From assembly GCA_003584875.1 (NCBI GenBank), contig QVQD01000171.1, forward strand, positions 1-40,178: 40,178 nt of DNA. The letters are read 5' to 3'. Below are positions 38,709 to 40,178 of this stretch, piece by piece. Under the pieces are notes generated by a model. That model did no database searches, was not told where the DNA came from, and worked only from the letters and a program-made list of their open reading frames with translations. The DNA is from Methylococcales bacterium. GTDB lineage: Bacteria > Pseudomonadota > Gammaproteobacteria > Methylococcales > Methylomonadaceae. Both the position numbers and the translations under genes were made by a program. Position 1 is the first letter of the stretch, and the number at the start of each line of letters is the position of its first letter.

Positions 38709-39191
38709 TTATTTCAAACCTGTGGCCTTTAAGGACTCTAAAAAGCCCACCGATGCTTCTTCGATTAAATCTAATACCCGCTCAAAGCCATAAGTACCAC
38801 CATAATAAGGGTCAGGCACTTCACGCACACCCAAATGCGGTGCAAAATCTAAGAAATAATGAATCTTAGCTTTATATTGTTCAGGGCAAGCATTCATTAG
38901 CACAGCATAATTATCATCATCCATCGCCAACAAATAATCAAAATCTTCAAAATCACCCATCACCACTTTTCTAGCTCGTAAATGCGCTAATTTTACATCA
39001 CGCAACAGAGCAGCCTGTTGTGAACGTGAGTCAGGCACTTCGCCAATATGATAAGCATGAGTTCCAGCCGAATCGACTCTAAAAGATGCTTCTAAAGCCC
39101 TATCTTTGATAAGCTTTACAAAAACACCCTCCGCAGTGGGTGACCTGCAAATATTACCCATACAAACAAATAAAACTTTTATTTTTTCCAT
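38709..39191 (-). CDS. Low-molecular-weight protein tyrosine phosphatase
   Basis: 160 residues. The P-loop is C10-M-G-N-I-C-R16-S near the N-terminus (C-x5-R), and the general acid is the Asp of VPDPYYGG near residue 130. Bacterial relatives (Wzb/Etp type) dephosphorylate tyrosine kinases that control polysaccharide export, but stand-alone chromosomal copies such as this one have varied targets. No kinase gene is adjacent. Its Shine-Dalgarno is weak. It is divergent from the cytochrome gene. Confidence 0.95.
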   Translation of the reverse strand: MEKIKVLFVCMGNICRSPTAEGVFVKLIKDRALEASFRVDSAGTHAYHIGEVPDSRSQQAALLRDVKLAHLRARKVVMGDFEDFDYLLAMDDDNYAVLMNACPEQYKAKIHYFLDFAPHLGVREVPDPYYGGTYGFERVLDLIEEASVGFLESLKATGLK

Positions 39192-39446
39192 GACAATGCT
39201 GATTGACTAATGACTATTTAAAATTAAACACTACCTTGGTAGCCCTATTTTGCCGATGCGAAATGATAGCAATACTAAAGACACTGAGTCTACCATTAGA
39301 ACTATATGACGATACACTTAAACACAAAGAACTTTCACAGGAATCTGCTTTAGTTGTATAGTTCAATCTCTCCCTATGCAACGCCCTACAAGCAAACCTA
39401 GACCATTATCCGTTAACATTTAATTTTATAACTCCGAGGTGACCTA

Positions 39447-40022
39447 ATGAACACATTAAAATATTCCGTTTTTGTAGCCTTAATATCGACTTTAATTTGG
39501 ACTAGCGTTACTTTGGCGGCCGACAAAGTAGCCGGAGAGCAATTAGCTACTAACTGCATAGGCTGCCATGGCTCTATAGGTCATGGAGGACACGCTGATC
39601 ATAATCCAGCGCCCAATCTCTTTGCACAACAACCCACTTATCTTATTAATCAGCTAAATGCCTTCAAATCAGGAGCACGTAGCAATGGCATTATGAAAGC
39701 AATGGCCAGTAACTTAAGCGATGATGACATTAAAAATATTGCTGCTTATTTTTCCAGCGTGCCCGCCGCCAAAACAGAAAGTAATTTACCTTTAGCAAAA
39801 ATCGGCAAAGAAAAAGCGAGCATGTGCCTTGGCTGTCATGGCTCTAATGCAGAAGGTAACGGTCAATACCCTAGATTAGCGGGTCAACGCGCCGACTATT
39901 TAGCCAATCAATTAGCTAGTTTTAAAGCCGGTATAAGAAAGAATGGTCAGATGCAAGCGATTGCCAATATGCTCAGTGAACAAGACATGCAAGCATTGGC
40001 CGCCTATTTTAGTGGTTTATAA
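39447..40022 (+). CDS. Diheme cytochrome c4-like protein
   Basis: A periplasmic electron carrier of 191 residues. The signal peptide covers about residues 1-24 (ending TLA-A). It has two class I cytochrome c domains, each with one heme: C37-I-G-C40-H41 and C127-L-G-C130-H131. Both share the pattern CHG...PNL/PRLAGQ...YL-NQL..FK.G.R.NG.M..., with axial Met candidates in IMKAMA and QMQAIA. A His/Gly-rich insert (IGHGGHADHN) follows the first heme. GAGG lies before the ATG. Such proteins feed terminal oxidases or peroxidases; the peroxidase at 11460 could be a client. Confidence 0.95.
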   Translation: MNTLKYSVFVALISTLIWTSVTLAADKVAGEQLATNCIGCHGSIGHGGHADHNPAPNLFAQQPTYLINQLNAFKSGARSNGIMKAMASNLSDDDIKNIAAYFSSVPAAKTESNLPLAKIGKEKASMCLGCHGSNAEGNGQYPRLAGQRADYLANQLASFKAGIRKNGQMQAIANMLSEQDMQALAAYFSGL

Positions 40023-40114
40023 ATTGATAGCTTAGGGTGTAACGTCCACCCATAATTTAAATTTTACGGCGTTTTAAAATGATAACCCTACACGACAAAA
40101 GTTGTAGCAAAACC

Positions 40115-40168
40115 GTAGGCCGGAATAAGGCTTTGCTAGCGTAAGCGAGCAAAGCCTTATTCCGGCAT
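40115..40168. repeat. Family D palindrome, near-perfect copy
   Basis: GCCGGAATAAGGCTTTGCTA pairs with the complementary arm ending AAAGCCTTATTCCGGC, a long near-perfect hairpin 92 bases after the cytochrome stop codon. It could serve as a 3' hairpin for that gene. Bases 40023-40114 show nothing else. Confidence 0.85.
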
Positions 40169-40178
40169 GACTCTGCTC

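Overview
This window is AT-rich chromosomal DNA of a gammaproteobacterium. The strongest evidence is the gene order gyrA-serC-pheA-hisC-tyrA/aroA fusion-cmk-rpsA-ihfB, which I know from Pseudomonas and relatives. A PEP-CTERM surface protein, diheme c-type cytochromes, a Na+-pumping oxaloacetate decarboxylase and many short palindromic repeats would fit an environmental lineage such as the methanotrophic Methylococcales. That placement is inference: no methane-oxidation gene is present.

Left part (1-9.7 kb). An Rpn/PD-(D/E)XK transposase-nuclease gene runs off the left edge. It is followed by a repeat-filled gap, a small acidic protein, pncC (CinA C-terminal type) and, divergently, mutS. A repeat cluster then precedes oadG-oadA-oadB on the minus strand, which encodes a biotin-dependent Na+ pump. 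The 0.96-kb gap before the next gene holds a palindromic repeat and a candidate minus-strand small RNA with two CCUCC motifs and an intrinsic terminator.

Middle part (9.7-17.6 kb). A TIGR01777 epimerase overlaps a Trp-rich small protein, which meets a previously uncalled 51-residue membrane protein tail to tail. A diheme cytochrome c peroxidase follows. Next comes a PEP-CTERM protein with a sigma-54-type promoter and an upstream inverted repeat. The plus-strand cluster at 14301-17633 encodes an acyltransferase fused to a cyclic-nucleotide-binding domain, a Cys-rich membrane protein, a ThiF/E1-like adenylyltransferase and a SAM methyltransferase. It is the best candidate here for an undescribed small-molecule or protein-modification pathway.

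Right part (17.6-40.2 kb). A 7-bp tandem array and a MITE copy lie before thiC, which has a TPP riboswitch. Then come galU, manC, cysC and a DHH phosphoesterase (sugar nucleotides plus PAPS, read right to left), a divergent AI-2E-type permease, a second repeat cluster, the conserved aromatic/serine/ribosomal operon, gyrA, a dienelactone hydrolase, a low-molecular-weight tyrosine phosphatase and a cytochrome c4-like protein.

Repeats are a major theme. A MITE-like element of about 200 bp occurs three times (4887, 17796, 25729). Two copies have perfect 9-bp target duplications and sit inside copies of a second inverted-repeat family (about 205-225 bp; intact copy downstream of gyrA). Two further palindrome families are also scattered through the gaps. 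No tRNA, rRNA or CRISPR was seen.
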